Of a DNA stretch of 64,000 nucleotides, positions 16,606 to 25,187 are shown in pieces; positions within the stretch are counted from its first letter, which is position 1; every line of letters begins with the position of its first letter. The DNA lies in contig NZ_LSHX01000018.1 of NCBI RefSeq assembly GCF_001555965.1, positions 1-64,000 on the forward strand, read 5' to 3'. The position numbers and the translations under genes were made by a program. The notes under the pieces are model-generated. The model worked only from the letters and a program-made list of their open reading frames with translations. It was not told the DNA's origin and ran no database searches. The stretch comes from Sphingomonas sp. CCH21-G11. GTDB taxonomy: Bacteria; Pseudomonadota; Alphaproteobacteria; Sphingomonadales; Sphingomonadaceae.

Positions 16606-17973
16606 TCATTCGGCGCTATCGGAGCCGAGCCTCACCGCCGGCCGGTCCCAGCGCATCGGATGGCCTGCGATCACGGCCGGTGGCCGCAGCCGCTGCGCCG
16701 GCCCCCAGGCGGTTGGTTCGACGTCGGGCGCATAGTCCGCATCGTCGGGCGGCGGCATGTCGCCGGTCATTGGCTCCCCCGGGTGATCGACGAGCAGCTT
16801 TGCAGTGCGCGCGAGCGAAAGGCGCGCGGCCGTCGCGCCCGCACCGGTGGTCCGCGCGATGAGCGCGCGCACCGCCGCGGCCGCCAACAGATATCCGGTG
16901 GCATGATCGAGCGCCTGAACGGGCAGCGAGACGGGCCGGTCGGCCCCGCGCCAGACCTGGCCGGACGCGGCGATGCCGCAGGAGAACTGGACCAGGCTGT
17001 CAAAGCCCCGCCGCCGGGACCACGGGCCGCTGTGCCCATAGGCGTCGAGCGAGATGTCGATCAGACCCGGACGGATGGCCTGACGCTCGGCCGCGCCAAA
17101 CCCCAGCCGGTCGAGCGCATCGCTGCGATAGCCATGGACCAGGATGTCGGCGCGGCCGAGCAGCGCCGCGAGCGATGCCCGACCGCCAGCGGTCCTGAGG
17201 TCGAGCCGCGCGCAGCGTTTGCCCAGCGTCACTTCCGGCGCGACCGCGGGTTCGTCCCAATCCGGTGGGTCGATCCGCAGGACATCGGCACCAAACCCGG
17301 CAAGGAAGCGGGTGGCGACCGGGCCGGCCAGCACCCGGGTAAGGTCGAGCACCCGCAGCCCGGCAAGCGGACGGCCGGGCGTCGGCCGCCAGGCGCCATC
17401 GCCAGGCGCCGCCGGTGTATCCCACAGGATCAGCGGCTCGTGCGCCGCCGCGATGCCCTGGGGATGGTCCGACCATTGCTCGATGGTCCGTAGCCGCGCC
17501 GCGCAACCGCCGGCGGCGATGATGGCGGCTTCCAGCGCGTCGCCGTGCCATTGCGCCACGCATGCGGCCACGGCCGCGCGATTGGGCGCACAGCCGAGCA
17601 CCCCGAGCGCCGCGGCCCGATGGTGCGGCGCGTTGGTGTGGAGCTTGATCCACCCGTCGCGCACTTGATAGTCGCCGGCGATCGCGTCCCACGGCGTCGG
17701 CATTTCCCAGCCCAGTGGCCGGATCGACCAGCCGAACCACAGCGACGCGAGCCGGTGCGAAACGGCTACCGGCGGCGCGACATCATATACGCCCACCAGC
17801 TCGGACACCGACAGGCACGCCGCCGCGATCGATGCCGCCGCCAGCTCCGATACCGCGAAACACGACGGCAGCCGATCTTCATCCGAAAAGGCAACCCGGC
17901 CCGACGCCGTGCGCGGCAGGGCCAGCGCATCCAGGATCGCGCCGAGCAACGCGTGCGAAATCGTGTCGGACAT
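16606..17973 (-). CDS. CaiB/BaiF-type CoA transferase with swapped domain order
   Basis: 455 residues. Type III CoA transferases move CoA between carboxylic acids through an aspartyl-CoA intermediate. The classical N-terminal signature (LAGLRVLDLTRVLAGPVATR, then FLAGFGADVLRIDPP) appears only at about residue 204, and the catalytic-loop region RRRGFDSLVQFSCGIA is at about 330. The first 200 residues (for example PWDAIAGDYQVRDGWIKLHT) resemble the half that normally follows. The order is therefore inverted relative to ordinary CaiB proteins. The start at 17973 has AGGGAG seven bases upstream; ATG at 17988 is the alternative. It diverges from an HTH-citrate synthase gene. The substrate is unknown. 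Confidence 0.82.
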   Translation of the reverse strand: MSDTISHALLGAILDALALPRTASGRVAFSDEDRLPSCFAVSELAAASIAAACLSVSELVGVYDVAPPVAVSHRLASLWFGWSIRPLGWEMPTPWDAIAGDYQVRDGWIKLHTNAPHHRAAALGVLGCAPNRAAVAACVAQWHGDALEAAIIAAGGCAARLRTIEQWSDHPQGIAAAHEPLILWDTPAAPGDGAWRPTPGRPLAGLRVLDLTRVLAGPVATRFLAGFGADVLRIDPPDWDEPAVAPEVTLGKRCARLDLRTAGGRASLAALLGRADILVHGYRSDALDRLGFGAAERQAIRPGLIDISLDAYGHSGPWSRRRGFDSLVQFSCGIAASGQVWRGADRPVSLPVQALDHATGYLLAAAAVRALIARTTGAGATAARLSLARTAKLLVDHPGEPMTGDMPPPDDADYAPDVEPTAWGPAQRLRPPAVIAGHPMRWDRPAVRLGSDSAE

Positions 17974-18027
17974 CCCATGCTCCCTCATCCGAGCATGTGG
18001 GCTAGCGCCTGATTGCCGCGCCGATCA

Positions 18028-18050
18028 ATCTTGATACATATAATCAAGAT
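18028..18050. promoter_or_regulatory. Palindrome at the HTH-citrate synthase start codon (likely operator)
   Basis: Perfect eight-base arms ATCTTGAT (18028-18035) and ATCAAGAT (18043-18050) are separated by ACATATA, in an unusually AT-rich patch between the divergent CoA-transferase and citrate synthase genes. The right arm runs into the ATG at 18049. It is well placed for the MerR-like HTH at the N-terminus of the downstream protein to bind and control both genes. Binding is inferred. Confidence 0.7.
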
Positions 18051-19173
18051 GACCGAATGGATCGACCGCGACACCGTGTTGAAGCGCCTGGGGATCAAGG
18101 CGCAGACGCTTTATGCCTATGCCAGCCGGGGCCGCATCCGCATGCGGCCAGACCCGGCGGACGCCCGCCGCAGCCTGTACAGCGTCGACGATGTCGCCGA
18201 GGCGGGGGTGCGCAAGGCGCGCGGCCGCAAGCCCGCCGCGATCGCGTCGAGTTCGATGGCATGGGGCGAACCGTCAATCCCGACCCGTCTCTCCACGATC
18301 CATCGCGGCAAGCTCTACTACCGCGACGTCGATGCGCTGACGCTGGCGTCGACCGCAATGCTGGAGGAGGTCGCCCGGCATCTCTGGGCGGTCGACTGGC
18401 AACCGGCTTTCTCTGCCGCCGCCGGGCCTCACGCCGATGCGTTCTCGTTCCTGGCGGCGCGGATATCGACCGGCGCGTCGACCATCGGCCGCAGCGGCGA
18501 CCACCTTGCCCGCGAAGCCGCGCAGATCATCGGCGGGCTGGCGTCGATCTGCGGCGCGGCGGATGTCCCCGGCCCGCTTCACCACCGGCTGGCGCGCGGC
18601 TGGGATGGCGACGACGGGACCGCCGACCGGTTGCGCCGCGCGCTGGTCGCGATGGCGGACCATGATCTCAACGCATCGACCTTTGCCGCCCGGGTCGCCG
18701 CGTCGACGGGCGCGTCGCTGCCCGCCTGCCTGCTCGCCGCGCTGTGCACGCTTTCCGGCCCGCGCCATGGCGGCGCAGGTGCGGCGCTGGCCGCGCTGGT
18801 GGAGGAGGCGCGCCGATCGGGCGCGGAACATGCCGTGCGGCACTGGCGCGAACGCGACGCGATGCTCCCCGGCTTCGGCCACCCGCTCTATCCCCAGGGC
18901 GATCCGCGCGCGGCACTGATGCTGGCGGGGCTCACGCCGCCCGAAGACCTGGCGGAATTGGCCGCCGACGTGCGCGAGCAGACCGGGGCATTGCCCAATT
19001 GCGACTATGCGCTCGCGGCGATCACCCGCGTGCTGCGCCTGCCCCCCGATGCGCCGTTCAAGATCTTTCTGCTGGGCCGCGCCGTCGGCTGGTGCGCGCA
19101 TGTGATCGAACAGAGTCGCGATGGCACGCTGATCCGGCCGCGCGGCCGCTTCGATGGCGCGTTGCCCGATTGA
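18049..19173 (+). CDS. Citrate/2-methylcitrate synthase family protein with N-terminal HTH
   Basis: 374 residues. Residues 1-60 are a MerR/excisionase-type helix-turn-helix (WIDRDTVLKRLGIKAQTLYA, then RRSLYSVDDVAEAG). Residues about 85-370 are a citrate-synthase fold. All three catalytic positions appear present: His in LSGPRHGGAGAAL (about 241), His in GFGHPLYPQGDPRAAL (about 282) and Asp in LPNCDYALAAI (about 322). The family condenses acetyl-CoA or propionyl-CoA with an oxoacid. The HTH suggests either a regulator with a citrate-synthase sensor domain or an enzyme that regulates itself. The start is ATG at 18049; a frame extending back to 18013 would run through the palindrome. Confidence 0.86.
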   Translation: MTEWIDRDTVLKRLGIKAQTLYAYASRGRIRMRPDPADARRSLYSVDDVAEAGVRKARGRKPAAIASSSMAWGEPSIPTRLSTIHRGKLYYRDVDALTLASTAMLEEVARHLWAVDWQPAFSAAAGPHADAFSFLAARISTGASTIGRSGDHLAREAAQIIGGLASICGAADVPGPLHHRLARGWDGDDGTADRLRRALVAMADHDLNASTFAARVAASTGASLPACLLAALCTLSGPRHGGAGAALAALVEEARRSGAEHAVRHWRERDAMLPGFGHPLYPQGDPRAALMLAGLTPPEDLAELAADVREQTGALPNCDYALAAITRVLRLPPDAPFKIFLLGRAVGWCAHVIEQSRDGTLIRPRGRFDGALPD

Positions 19174-19197
19174 CCGCACGACAAGCCCCGCGGCGCG

Positions 19198-20823
19198 TCA
19201 CGCCATTCTGTGCGCTCCACGCTTCACGGTAGCGCGATGGCCCGGCCCGGTGCGCGTCGAGCGTTCGCGGATGGTATCGGCGAACACCCATTCGTTGACC
19301 GCCTGATCCGGGGTGAGCGAGAGCGTCATGTAGCCCCGTCGCGACGTGTCGCACCATTTGAGTTCGGGATTGGCGGCGATCATCGCGGCGGCGACCGCCT
19401 TGGGATCGGCGGCGAGCGCGCTTTCATAGCCGGGCGAGGTCACACCCTGGCCGGCGAACTCGACCGCTGCCGGCCGCCCGTCCTGCGCCAGGTCATAGGC
19501 CCAGGCGTTGTGGCTGTCGCCGGCGATGACGATCGTGTCGGCGCCCATCGCCTGCACCGATTTGAGGAAGCGCGCCCGCGCCGCCGGGTAACCGCCCCAA
19601 TTGTCGAGATTGGACGGCAGCCCGACCTTGCCCGCCAGCACCCCGGCGCGCACGAACGCCTTGGCGCGATCGGCGGCATCGGGTGCGAGGAAGTCGAGCG
19701 CGTTGGCCGGTGCGCGCGTCTCGCCCATGATCGTGCCGAAGCCGACGACCTGCCAGCGCGTCCCGGCGCGCACCGACGCGCGCATGGCATCCGCCAGCCA
19801 GGCTTCCTGCGTCGTCCCCAGCATCGTCGCGGCGGGATCACGCCACGCGCCGTCGCGAAATTCGACGAGCGCACGCGCCGGATCGGCGGACAGGAACAGC
19901 GGCGCGAGGCTCGGCGGCGCGCTGCGTGCGCTCAGCCGCGTGTCGGTGCGGTAAAGCGTCGCGAGCGCGCCGATCGGATAGGCCTTCCACGGCTCGTCCG
20001 ACACCGGCATCCATTCGCGATAGGCCTGGATCGCAGCCATCTTGCGTGTCGACCAGTCGCCCTCGTCCTTGTCGTGGTTCTGCGCGCCGCCTTCCCAGCT
20101 GTCATTGGCCGATTCGTGGTCGTCCCATGACAGGATCATCGGCGCGGCGGCGTGCAGCGCCTGAAGATCGGGATCGGCCCGGTAGCTGGCATAGCGCAGC
20201 CGGTAATCGGCGAGCGCGAGGATCTCGCCCTGCGGCTGCGGTACCCGGGCGGCAATTGCCTGCTCGGCCGACGGATAGTTTCCGGCCGCATATTCATAGA
20301 TATAATCGCCCAGATGCACCGTCAGGTCGATGTCGCCGCGCCGGGCGGCATGGGCATAGGCGTTGAAATAGCCGAAGCCGATGTTCGAGCAGGAAAAGAC
20401 CGCGATGTTGAACCGGTCGACCAGCGCATCGGGCAGCGTGCGCGTGCGCCCCACGGGCGACAGGGTGCCGTCGGGCGCGATGAAGCGGTAATGATAGCGC
20501 GTGTCGGGCTTCAACCCGTCGACGGTGAGCTTGACCGTGTGATCGCGCCACGGCCCGGTGATCATTTCGCCACCGCCCGCGACGCGCGCGAAATCGGCGC
20601 TTTCGGAAAGTTCGACGCGCAGCTTCGCGGCCGCGCCGTCCGCGGGGACATAGCGCGTCCACAGCAACACCGACGTCGCGGCGGGCTCGCCGCTGGCGAC
20701 GTTGTGCGTGAAACCCCGACCCGCGCCGACGCTTTGCGCCCAGGCGAAACCGGGGATGGCGAACGCGCCGAGCCCCAGTGCGCCGGTGGCGACGAACGAT
20801 CGGCGGTCGATACGGATGGTCAT
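19198..20823 (-). CDS. phoD: PhoD-family alkaline phosphatase/phosphodiesterase
   Basis: 541 residues. A twin-arginine signal (DRRSFVATGALGLGAFAI, residues 6-23) sends the folded metalloenzyme to the periplasm. PhoD domains are visible: FTHNVASGEPAATSVLLWTR near 37, VAVFSCSN-type IAVFSCSNIGFGYFNAYAHA, the metal-site segments HLGDYIYEYAAGNYP and ILSWDDHESANDSWEGGAQN, and IVIAGDSHNAWAYDL. These are Ca/Fe-dependent phosphomonoesterases or diesterases that release phosphate from organic esters. The start is ATG at 20823; longer frames add no signal. It follows the glycosyltransferase gene by 26 bp. No Pho box was noticed in front. Confidence 0.93.
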   Translation of the reverse strand: MTIRIDRRSFVATGALGLGAFAIPGFAWAQSVGAGRGFTHNVASGEPAATSVLLWTRYVPADGAAAKLRVELSESADFARVAGGGEMITGPWRDHTVKLTVDGLKPDTRYHYRFIAPDGTLSPVGRTRTLPDALVDRFNIAVFSCSNIGFGYFNAYAHAARRGDIDLTVHLGDYIYEYAAGNYPSAEQAIAARVPQPQGEILALADYRLRYASYRADPDLQALHAAAPMILSWDDHESANDSWEGGAQNHDKDEGDWSTRKMAAIQAYREWMPVSDEPWKAYPIGALATLYRTDTRLSARSAPPSLAPLFLSADPARALVEFRDGAWRDPAATMLGTTQEAWLADAMRASVRAGTRWQVVGFGTIMGETRAPANALDFLAPDAADRAKAFVRAGVLAGKVGLPSNLDNWGGYPAARARFLKSVQAMGADTIVIAGDSHNAWAYDLAQDGRPAAVEFAGQGVTSPGYESALAADPKAVAAAMIAANPELKWCDTSRRGYMTLSLTPDQAVNEWVFADTIRERSTRTGPGHRATVKRGAHRMA

Positions 20824-20849
20824 GTGGCGTCTCCCCCTGGTACCCGTCG

Positions 20850-22034
20850 TCACGCCGCCAGACGCGGGCGGCGGCGCGCGTCGAGCAGCGACTGATAATA
20901 ATCGATCAGCGCGATCGCATGATCGCGGTCGGTGCGCACCTGGCCTGCGGCATGGCGCGCGGCGGCGCGCAGGATGCGCGGTTCGCGCGTGAACAGGCGG
21001 CGGATCGCCGCGGCTGCCGAACGCGCGTCGCGGGCGCGATAGGTCTCGGCGAACAGTGGATCCGCCAGTTCGGCAAAGCCGCCCTCGTCGGGCGCGATCA
21101 GCGGCAATCCCGACGCGATCGCCTCCAGCCCGACCAGCCCGAACGGCTCGGCGTCGGAACCGTGGATGAGCGCATCGCAACTCGCCATGATCCGCGCCAG
21201 CCGCTGACGGTCATAGACCGGGCGGAACAGCTTGATGTGCGGGCTGCCCGCGACACGGCGCTGCACGACGCGGCTGTCGACGCCCGCGCCGATCTGGATC
21301 AGGCCGACCGGCATCTGCGCGCCCGCGCGCTCGACGGCGTCGAAGATCATCGGCCATCGCTTTTCGGGATGATGCCGGCCAATCCCGAGCAGCAGGTGCG
21401 CGTCGGGCGGCAGGTCGCACTGGGCCAGCAGCGCCCGGCGCAGGCCCTCGTCGCGGTGTTCGGGCGAGAAGATCCCGCGCTGAATGCCCAGCGGCATCGC
21501 GGCGTGAACGGTCAGCCCGCGCCGTGCATGACGCTTGGCCAGCGAGGGGCCATTGGTCACGAAGACATCGAACTTGGCCAGGAAACGCGCCATGTATCGC
21601 GTGTACCAGCCGAACGCGCGCTCGATGCGGTCGGGCGCGGCGAAGCGTTCGAACCAGCGCATCGGATAGGCGGCGACATTGTCGTTGTGCGCGAAGAAGA
21701 CCTTGAGCGCGCGCCCCTGCCAGTTGCCGACGATCCAGCCCGGCCGCCACGGCGAGCTGGTTTCGACCACGTCCGCATCCAGCCGGTCGAGCAGCCGGCG
21801 GATCGGATCGCCATCGACGAAGATGCCGTAATTGGTGTCGAGGATCAGACGCGGGGCCTTCACCCAATGGATGCAGCCCCCGCCCGGCCGTTCCTCCACC
21901 GCGTCCGCGCGCCCCGGGGCGATCACGATCAGCTCGTGCCCCAGCTCGGCCATGATCTCCATCTTGCGATCGAGATAGGTGCGCACCCCGCCGCCGGTGG
22001 GGGAATAATATTCGTTGACGTCGACGACGCGCAC
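20850..22034 (-). CDS. Glycosyltransferase, GT-B fold (GT4-like)
   Basis: 394 residues. The N-terminal domain has VDVNEYYSPTGGGVRTYLDR (4-23) and the C-terminal sugar-nucleotide domain has LLLGIGRHHPEKRWPMIFDA (about 200) and the E-x7-E motif in AEPFGLVGLEAIASGLPLIA (about 306). GT4 enzymes transfer sugars from nucleotide donors to lipids or glycans. The start is the GTG at 22034, which has AAGGAG six bases upstream; GTG at 22049 is possible. It lies 11 bp after the DUF2141 stop and 26 bp before phoD, in an apparent four-gene transcription unit with the LPG-synthase-like membrane gene. The acceptor is unknown. Confidence 0.88.
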   Translation of the reverse strand: MRVVDVNEYYSPTGGGVRTYLDRKMEIMAELGHELIVIAPGRADAVEERPGGGCIHWVKAPRLILDTNYGIFVDGDPIRRLLDRLDADVVETSSPWRPGWIVGNWQGRALKVFFAHNDNVAAYPMRWFERFAAPDRIERAFGWYTRYMARFLAKFDVFVTNGPSLAKRHARRGLTVHAAMPLGIQRGIFSPEHRDEGLRRALLAQCDLPPDAHLLLGIGRHHPEKRWPMIFDAVERAGAQMPVGLIQIGAGVDSRVVQRRVAGSPHIKLFRPVYDRQRLARIMASCDALIHGSDAEPFGLVGLEAIASGLPLIAPDEGGFAELADPLFAETYRARDARSAAAAIRRLFTREPRILRAAARHAAGQVRTDRDHAIALIDYYQSLLDARRRPRLAA

Positions 22035-22045
22035 GGGCGTCTCCT

Positions 22046-22585
22046 TCACTTCCCGCCGCGGATCGGACCGAAGCCGGACAGGCCGCGCAGATACTGGGCG
22101 CGGATGTTGGTGGTCGTGACGCCATCGCCGACGTTGATGACAGCTTGATGAAGCTTCGGCCGGGCGCGCCCCAGCTTGACGTTGCTCGGGAACCCCGCGC
22201 CGTCCTTCCAGAAATCGAACTTGTTCCTGCCGTCGCGGTCGTGGGTGAACAACAGCGCGTAGCGGCCCGGTGCCGGCGCCTTGATACAGATGGCGACGGG
22301 GCCGCTGGGCGGCATCGGCGCCCAGATGCGGCGGAAGAACTTGCCCTCGGCGCGTAGGTCGCGATCGTCCTTCAGGAAATCCTGTTCGTTCGCGGGATAG
22401 AGCTCGAGCTTCAGGCGACCGACGCGGTCCTTGAGCCCGGTGACGTTGACGCGGATGGCCGGCCCCGAATCCGCCGCGCAAACCGCGGCGTCCTCCCCCA
22501 GGATTGCCTGCGCCGTTGCGGGGGCGCCGGTGGCGGCGGCAGCCGCGAGCGCGAAGCCCCGCGACACTTTCAGGATCGTTGGCAT
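22046..22585 (-). CDS. DUF2141 domain secreted protein
   Basis: 179 residues. A signal peptide (MPTILKVSRGFALAAAAATG, cleaved about after APATAQA) is followed by one DUF2141 domain: IRVNVTGLKDRVGRLKLELY (about 45-64), VAICIKAPAPGRYALLFTHD (about 97), and NKFDFWKDGAGFPSNVKLG. The family is a small periplasmic beta-sandwich of unknown function. The start at 22585 overlaps the stop of the upstream membrane gene (TGATG), a sign of coupled translation. Linked to glycosyltransferase and flippase-like genes, it probably serves the cell envelope. Confidence 0.87.
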   Translation of the reverse strand: MPTILKVSRGFALAAAAATGAPATAQAILGEDAAVCAADSGPAIRVNVTGLKDRVGRLKLELYPANEQDFLKDDRDLRAEGKFFRRIWAPMPPSGPVAICIKAPAPGRYALLFTHDRDGRNKFDFWKDGAGFPSNVKLGRARPKLHQAVINVGDGVTTTNIRAQYLRGLSGFGPIRGGK

Positions 22586-23508
22586 CAGAACCTCGTCTTG
22601 ATGAGCGAGAACAGGCCGAACAGTGCGATGAGGACGAGATGGCAGAGCAGGTTGAGCGCGGAGGTGAAGGCGACGAGATCGCCCAGCGCCTCGCTCTGGC
22701 CGATGAACAGGATGGCGAAGGTCGCGAACACCAGTTCCTTGTTGGGGATGAGCGGCATGCGGAACACCAGCAGCCGCCCCGCGACCAGGAACGACCACAT
22801 GCCCAGCGACACGTCGGGCATGGCGAGATGCCACGCCAGCGCCAGCGCGGCGGAATCGAGGACGAAGCGCACCGCATGGATGCCGAACACCTGCCAAAGC
22901 TGACGACGGCCGAGCGAGAAGACGCGTTTGGAAAAGATCACGAACGGCGCGGACAGGGCAAAGATGATCGCCGCCGACAGCGCGACCATGCGCAGGTCGG
23001 ACCGGCTGAGCAGGTCGGACGCGATCGGCAGCACCAGCGCGATCATCAGCAGCGTCAGCGAATTGGCCGCGATCCCCGACAGGATCGTCACGTCCTTGAC
23101 CGCGCCGAAGGGCGACGTGACCATCTTCATGCGCTGGCGCGCCCAGACATAGAAATAGACGTCGCCCGAATAGCCGATGACCACGTCGTTCGCGATCCGC
23201 TTGCGCAGCAGCGCGCCCAGCCCGGCGACGGGCAGCTGCCAGAGCCGACGGAAGATCACGAAGTCGCCGACCGGCGACGCAAGGTAGGCGACGGCGAAGG
23301 CGAGGTAGAAGAGCGGGCTGTCGGGAACCGTCCGCGACAGGCCCGCCAACCCGGCCTCGAGGAGCTCGCGGGCCAGTCCGACGACCATCAGCACCGACAG
23401 CGCCGCGCCCAGCAGCACAGGCCAGCGCCGCTTGATCCGCTCGATCGGCTCCAGCCCGCCCATTGCGGCGAACTCCTCGGACTCGGGCGTGGCGGCAGGC
23501 GTAGTCAC
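22585..23508 (-). CDS. Lysylphosphatidylglycerol synthase-like integral membrane protein
   Basis: About 307 residues with eight or so hydrophobic segments, for example WPVLLGAALSVLMVVGLA, LFYLAFAVAYLASPVGDFVI, ANSLTLLMIALVLPIA and MVALSAAIIFALSAPFVI. This is the flippase-like transmembrane half of the MprF/AglD (UPF0104) family without any aminoacyl-transferase domain. The start is uncertain: GTG at 23508 (VTTPAATPESEEFAAMGG) or ATG at 23463, which has GAGGAG nine bases upstream. The gene is 19 bp after maiA and overlaps DUF2141 by 1 bp. A role in moving a lipid-linked glycan is plausible from the neighbouring glycosyltransferase but is inference. Confidence 0.8.
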   Translation of the reverse strand: MTTPAATPESEEFAAMGGLEPIERIKRRWPVLLGAALSVLMVVGLARELLEAGLAGLSRTVPDSPLFYLAFAVAYLASPVGDFVIFRRLWQLPVAGLGALLRKRIANDVVIGYSGDVYFYVWARQRMKMVTSPFGAVKDVTILSGIAANSLTLLMIALVLPIASDLLSRSDLRMVALSAAIIFALSAPFVIFSKRVFSLGRRQLWQVFGIHAVRFVLDSAALALAWHLAMPDVSLGMWSFLVAGRLLVFRMPLIPNKELVFATFAILFIGQSEALGDLVAFTSALNLLCHLVLIALFGLFSLIKTRF

Positions 23509-23527
23509 GGGGTGATCGCGGCTCCGA

Positions 23528-24157
23528 TCAGACGAAATGATCGGGATGCGCCGCGGCGAATGCGGGCAATGCCGTCGCGGCGGCGTCGATCGCCACCAGG
23601 CGGGGAAACGCATCGAGCGGCACCGAAAAGCGCCGGGCATTGGCGATCTGGGGCACCAGGAAGACATCGGCGATGTCGGGGGCCTCGCCGCCCAGATACG
23701 GCCCGTCGCCCGCCATTTCCTCGATCGCGGCCAGCCCGGTGACGATCCAGTGCGCATACCAGGCCATGCGGGCGTCACGGTCGGCGTCGAACTGGGTTTC
23801 CAGGCGTTTGAGCACGCGAAGGTTGTTGAGCGGATGGATGTCGCACGCGATGGCAAGCGCGAGCGACAGCGCCCGGGCGCGGGCCAGCGGATCGGCCGGG
23901 ATCAGCCGCGGTTCGGGATAGGTCGCCTCCAGCCAGTCGATGATCGCCAGCGACTGTGTCAGGATGGTGCCGTCGCCGATGTCGAGCGCGGGAACCAGGC
24001 CCTGGGGATTGGCGGCGAGAAACGCGGCGCTGCGCTGATCGCCATCGACCAGCGACACCGGATGGCGTTCCCACGGCACGCCCTTCAGATTGAGCGCGAT
24101 CCGCACGCGATAGGCGGCGGAGGAGCGGGCATAGTCCATCAGTCGAATCGACGGCAT
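23528..24157 (-). CDS. maiA: Maleylacetoacetate isomerase (zeta-class GST)
   Basis: 209 residues. The thioredoxin-fold domain begins with IRLMDYARSSAAYRVRIALN (4-23), carrying the SSxxYRVRIAL motif specific to zeta-class enzymes, then NPQGLVPALDIGDGTILTQS (52-71, cis-Pro and GSH gamma-Glu site). The helical C-terminal domain has CDIHPLNNLRVLKRL. It isomerises maleylacetoacetate to fumarylacetoacetate with glutathione in tyrosine or homogentisate degradation. ATG at 24157 is chosen over an upstream in-frame start because MPSIRLMDY matches the family N-terminus. No hmgA or fahA gene is in the window. Confidence 0.87.
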   Translation of the reverse strand: MPSIRLMDYARSSAAYRVRIALNLKGVPWERHPVSLVDGDQRSAAFLAANPQGLVPALDIGDGTILTQSLAIIDWLEATYPEPRLIPADPLARARALSLALAIACDIHPLNNLRVLKRLETQFDADRDARMAWYAHWIVTGLAAIEEMAGDGPYLGGEAPDIADVFLVPQIANARRFSVPLDAFPRLVAIDAAATALPAFAAAHPDHFV

Positions 24158-24305
24158 CGGTGTTCCTTGGGCCGCGCGGACGGATCGGCCCCGCACGAAT
24201 GGCCGGCCGCGACGGTGGGTTCGCGACGATGCCTATGACACGGCAATGACAGCACCATGACGTCCGCCGATCGGCCGGCCTGTCCGCACGCGCCGGCGGA
24301 AACGC

Positions 24306-25187
24306 TCAGCGCGCCGCGTCGGGATGGAGCGAATTGCCGGCCCGTCCGGGCCGGAACGCGCCCGGCCAGCTGCGCGGATCGATGGTCATTTCGCCGTTGA
24401 GCGAGAAGGTGATGAACTCCGCCCGGCCCCCGATATTCTCCCACGGCACCGGCCCGCCCAGACCGCGATCCTCGATCGAAAAGCGGCTGTCGGCGGAATT
24501 GTCGCGATTGTCGCCCATCAGGAAGACATGATCGCGCGGCACCGTGATCGGTCCATAATTGTCCCCCAGGCTGAGACCGATGTCGACGGTGTCGTAGCTG
24601 ACGCCGTTGGGCAGCGTTTCGCGCACGATCGGGAGCCGGCAATAGGCGCGCCCGTCGGTTCCGGTGAAGCGCGCGCCGGGATATTGCGCGGCGTCGCACT
24701 GCGCATTGCGATCGACCGGCAGCACGCGGGGGGCGGCGATGCGGCGCTCGACCGGCACGCCGTTCAGGATGAGGGCGCCGTTGCGCACCTCCAGCCGGTC
24801 GCCGGGCAGGCCGATCACGCGCTTGATGTAATCGATCCGCGACCCCGGCGGCGTGACGATGACGACGTCGCCGCGTGCGGGCAGGCGGCCGAACAGCCGC
24901 CCGCCGACAAAGGGCAGCAGGTGAAAGGTCGGGGTCACGAACGAGAAGCCATAGGGGTATTTTGTGACGACCAGCCGGTCACCCTTCAGCAACGCCGGCA
25001 CCATCGATTCGGACGGGATGTAGAAGGGCTTGGCGATGAAGCTGTGAAAACCGAGCACGGCCAGCACCAGCCACAACAGCCCGCGCGCCTCCGCGCTCCA
25101 GTCCACGCCGCGACGCTGGGCCGCGGGCGGCGTATCGGCATCCTCACGCGGCAGGGGAATCGTCGCGGTGGCGTCAGTCGAGGTCAT
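24306..25187 (-). CDS. lepB: Signal peptidase I
   Basis: 293 residues. Inner-membrane protease that cleaves signal peptides of exported proteins with a Ser-Lys dyad. A single hydrophobic anchor (LLWLVLAVLGFHSFIAKPFY, about 37-56) precedes catalytic Ser61 in IPSESMVPALLKGDRLVV; catalytic Lys122 is in RIDYIKRVIGLPGDRLE. The C-terminal boxes VPRDHVFLMGDNRDNSADSR are intact. A Cys pair (QCDAAQ and YCRLP) may form a periplasmic disulfide. The gene directly abuts acpS, its ATG lying next to the acpS stop; co-transcription of pyrE-pdxJ-acpS-lepB is likely. Confidence 0.95.
   Translation of the reverse strand: MTSTDATATIPLPREDADTPPAAQRRGVDWSAEARGLLWLVLAVLGFHSFIAKPFYIPSESMVPALLKGDRLVVTKYPYGFSFVTPTFHLLPFVGGRLFGRLPARGDVVIVTPPGSRIDYIKRVIGLPGDRLEVRNGALILNGVPVERRIAAPRVLPVDRNAQCDAAQYPGARFTGTDGRAYCRLPIVRETLPNGVSYDTVDIGLSLGDNYGPITVPRDHVFLMGDNRDNSADSRFSIEDRGLGGPVPWENIGGRAEFITFSLNGEMTIDPRSWPGAFRPGRAGNSLHPDAAR

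Noticed and set aside
20850..22877. One long frame joining the glycosyltransferase with upstream sequence
   Set aside because: The upper part is a shadow of DUF2141 and the membrane gene; the real gene starts at 22034 next to a clear ribosome-binding site.
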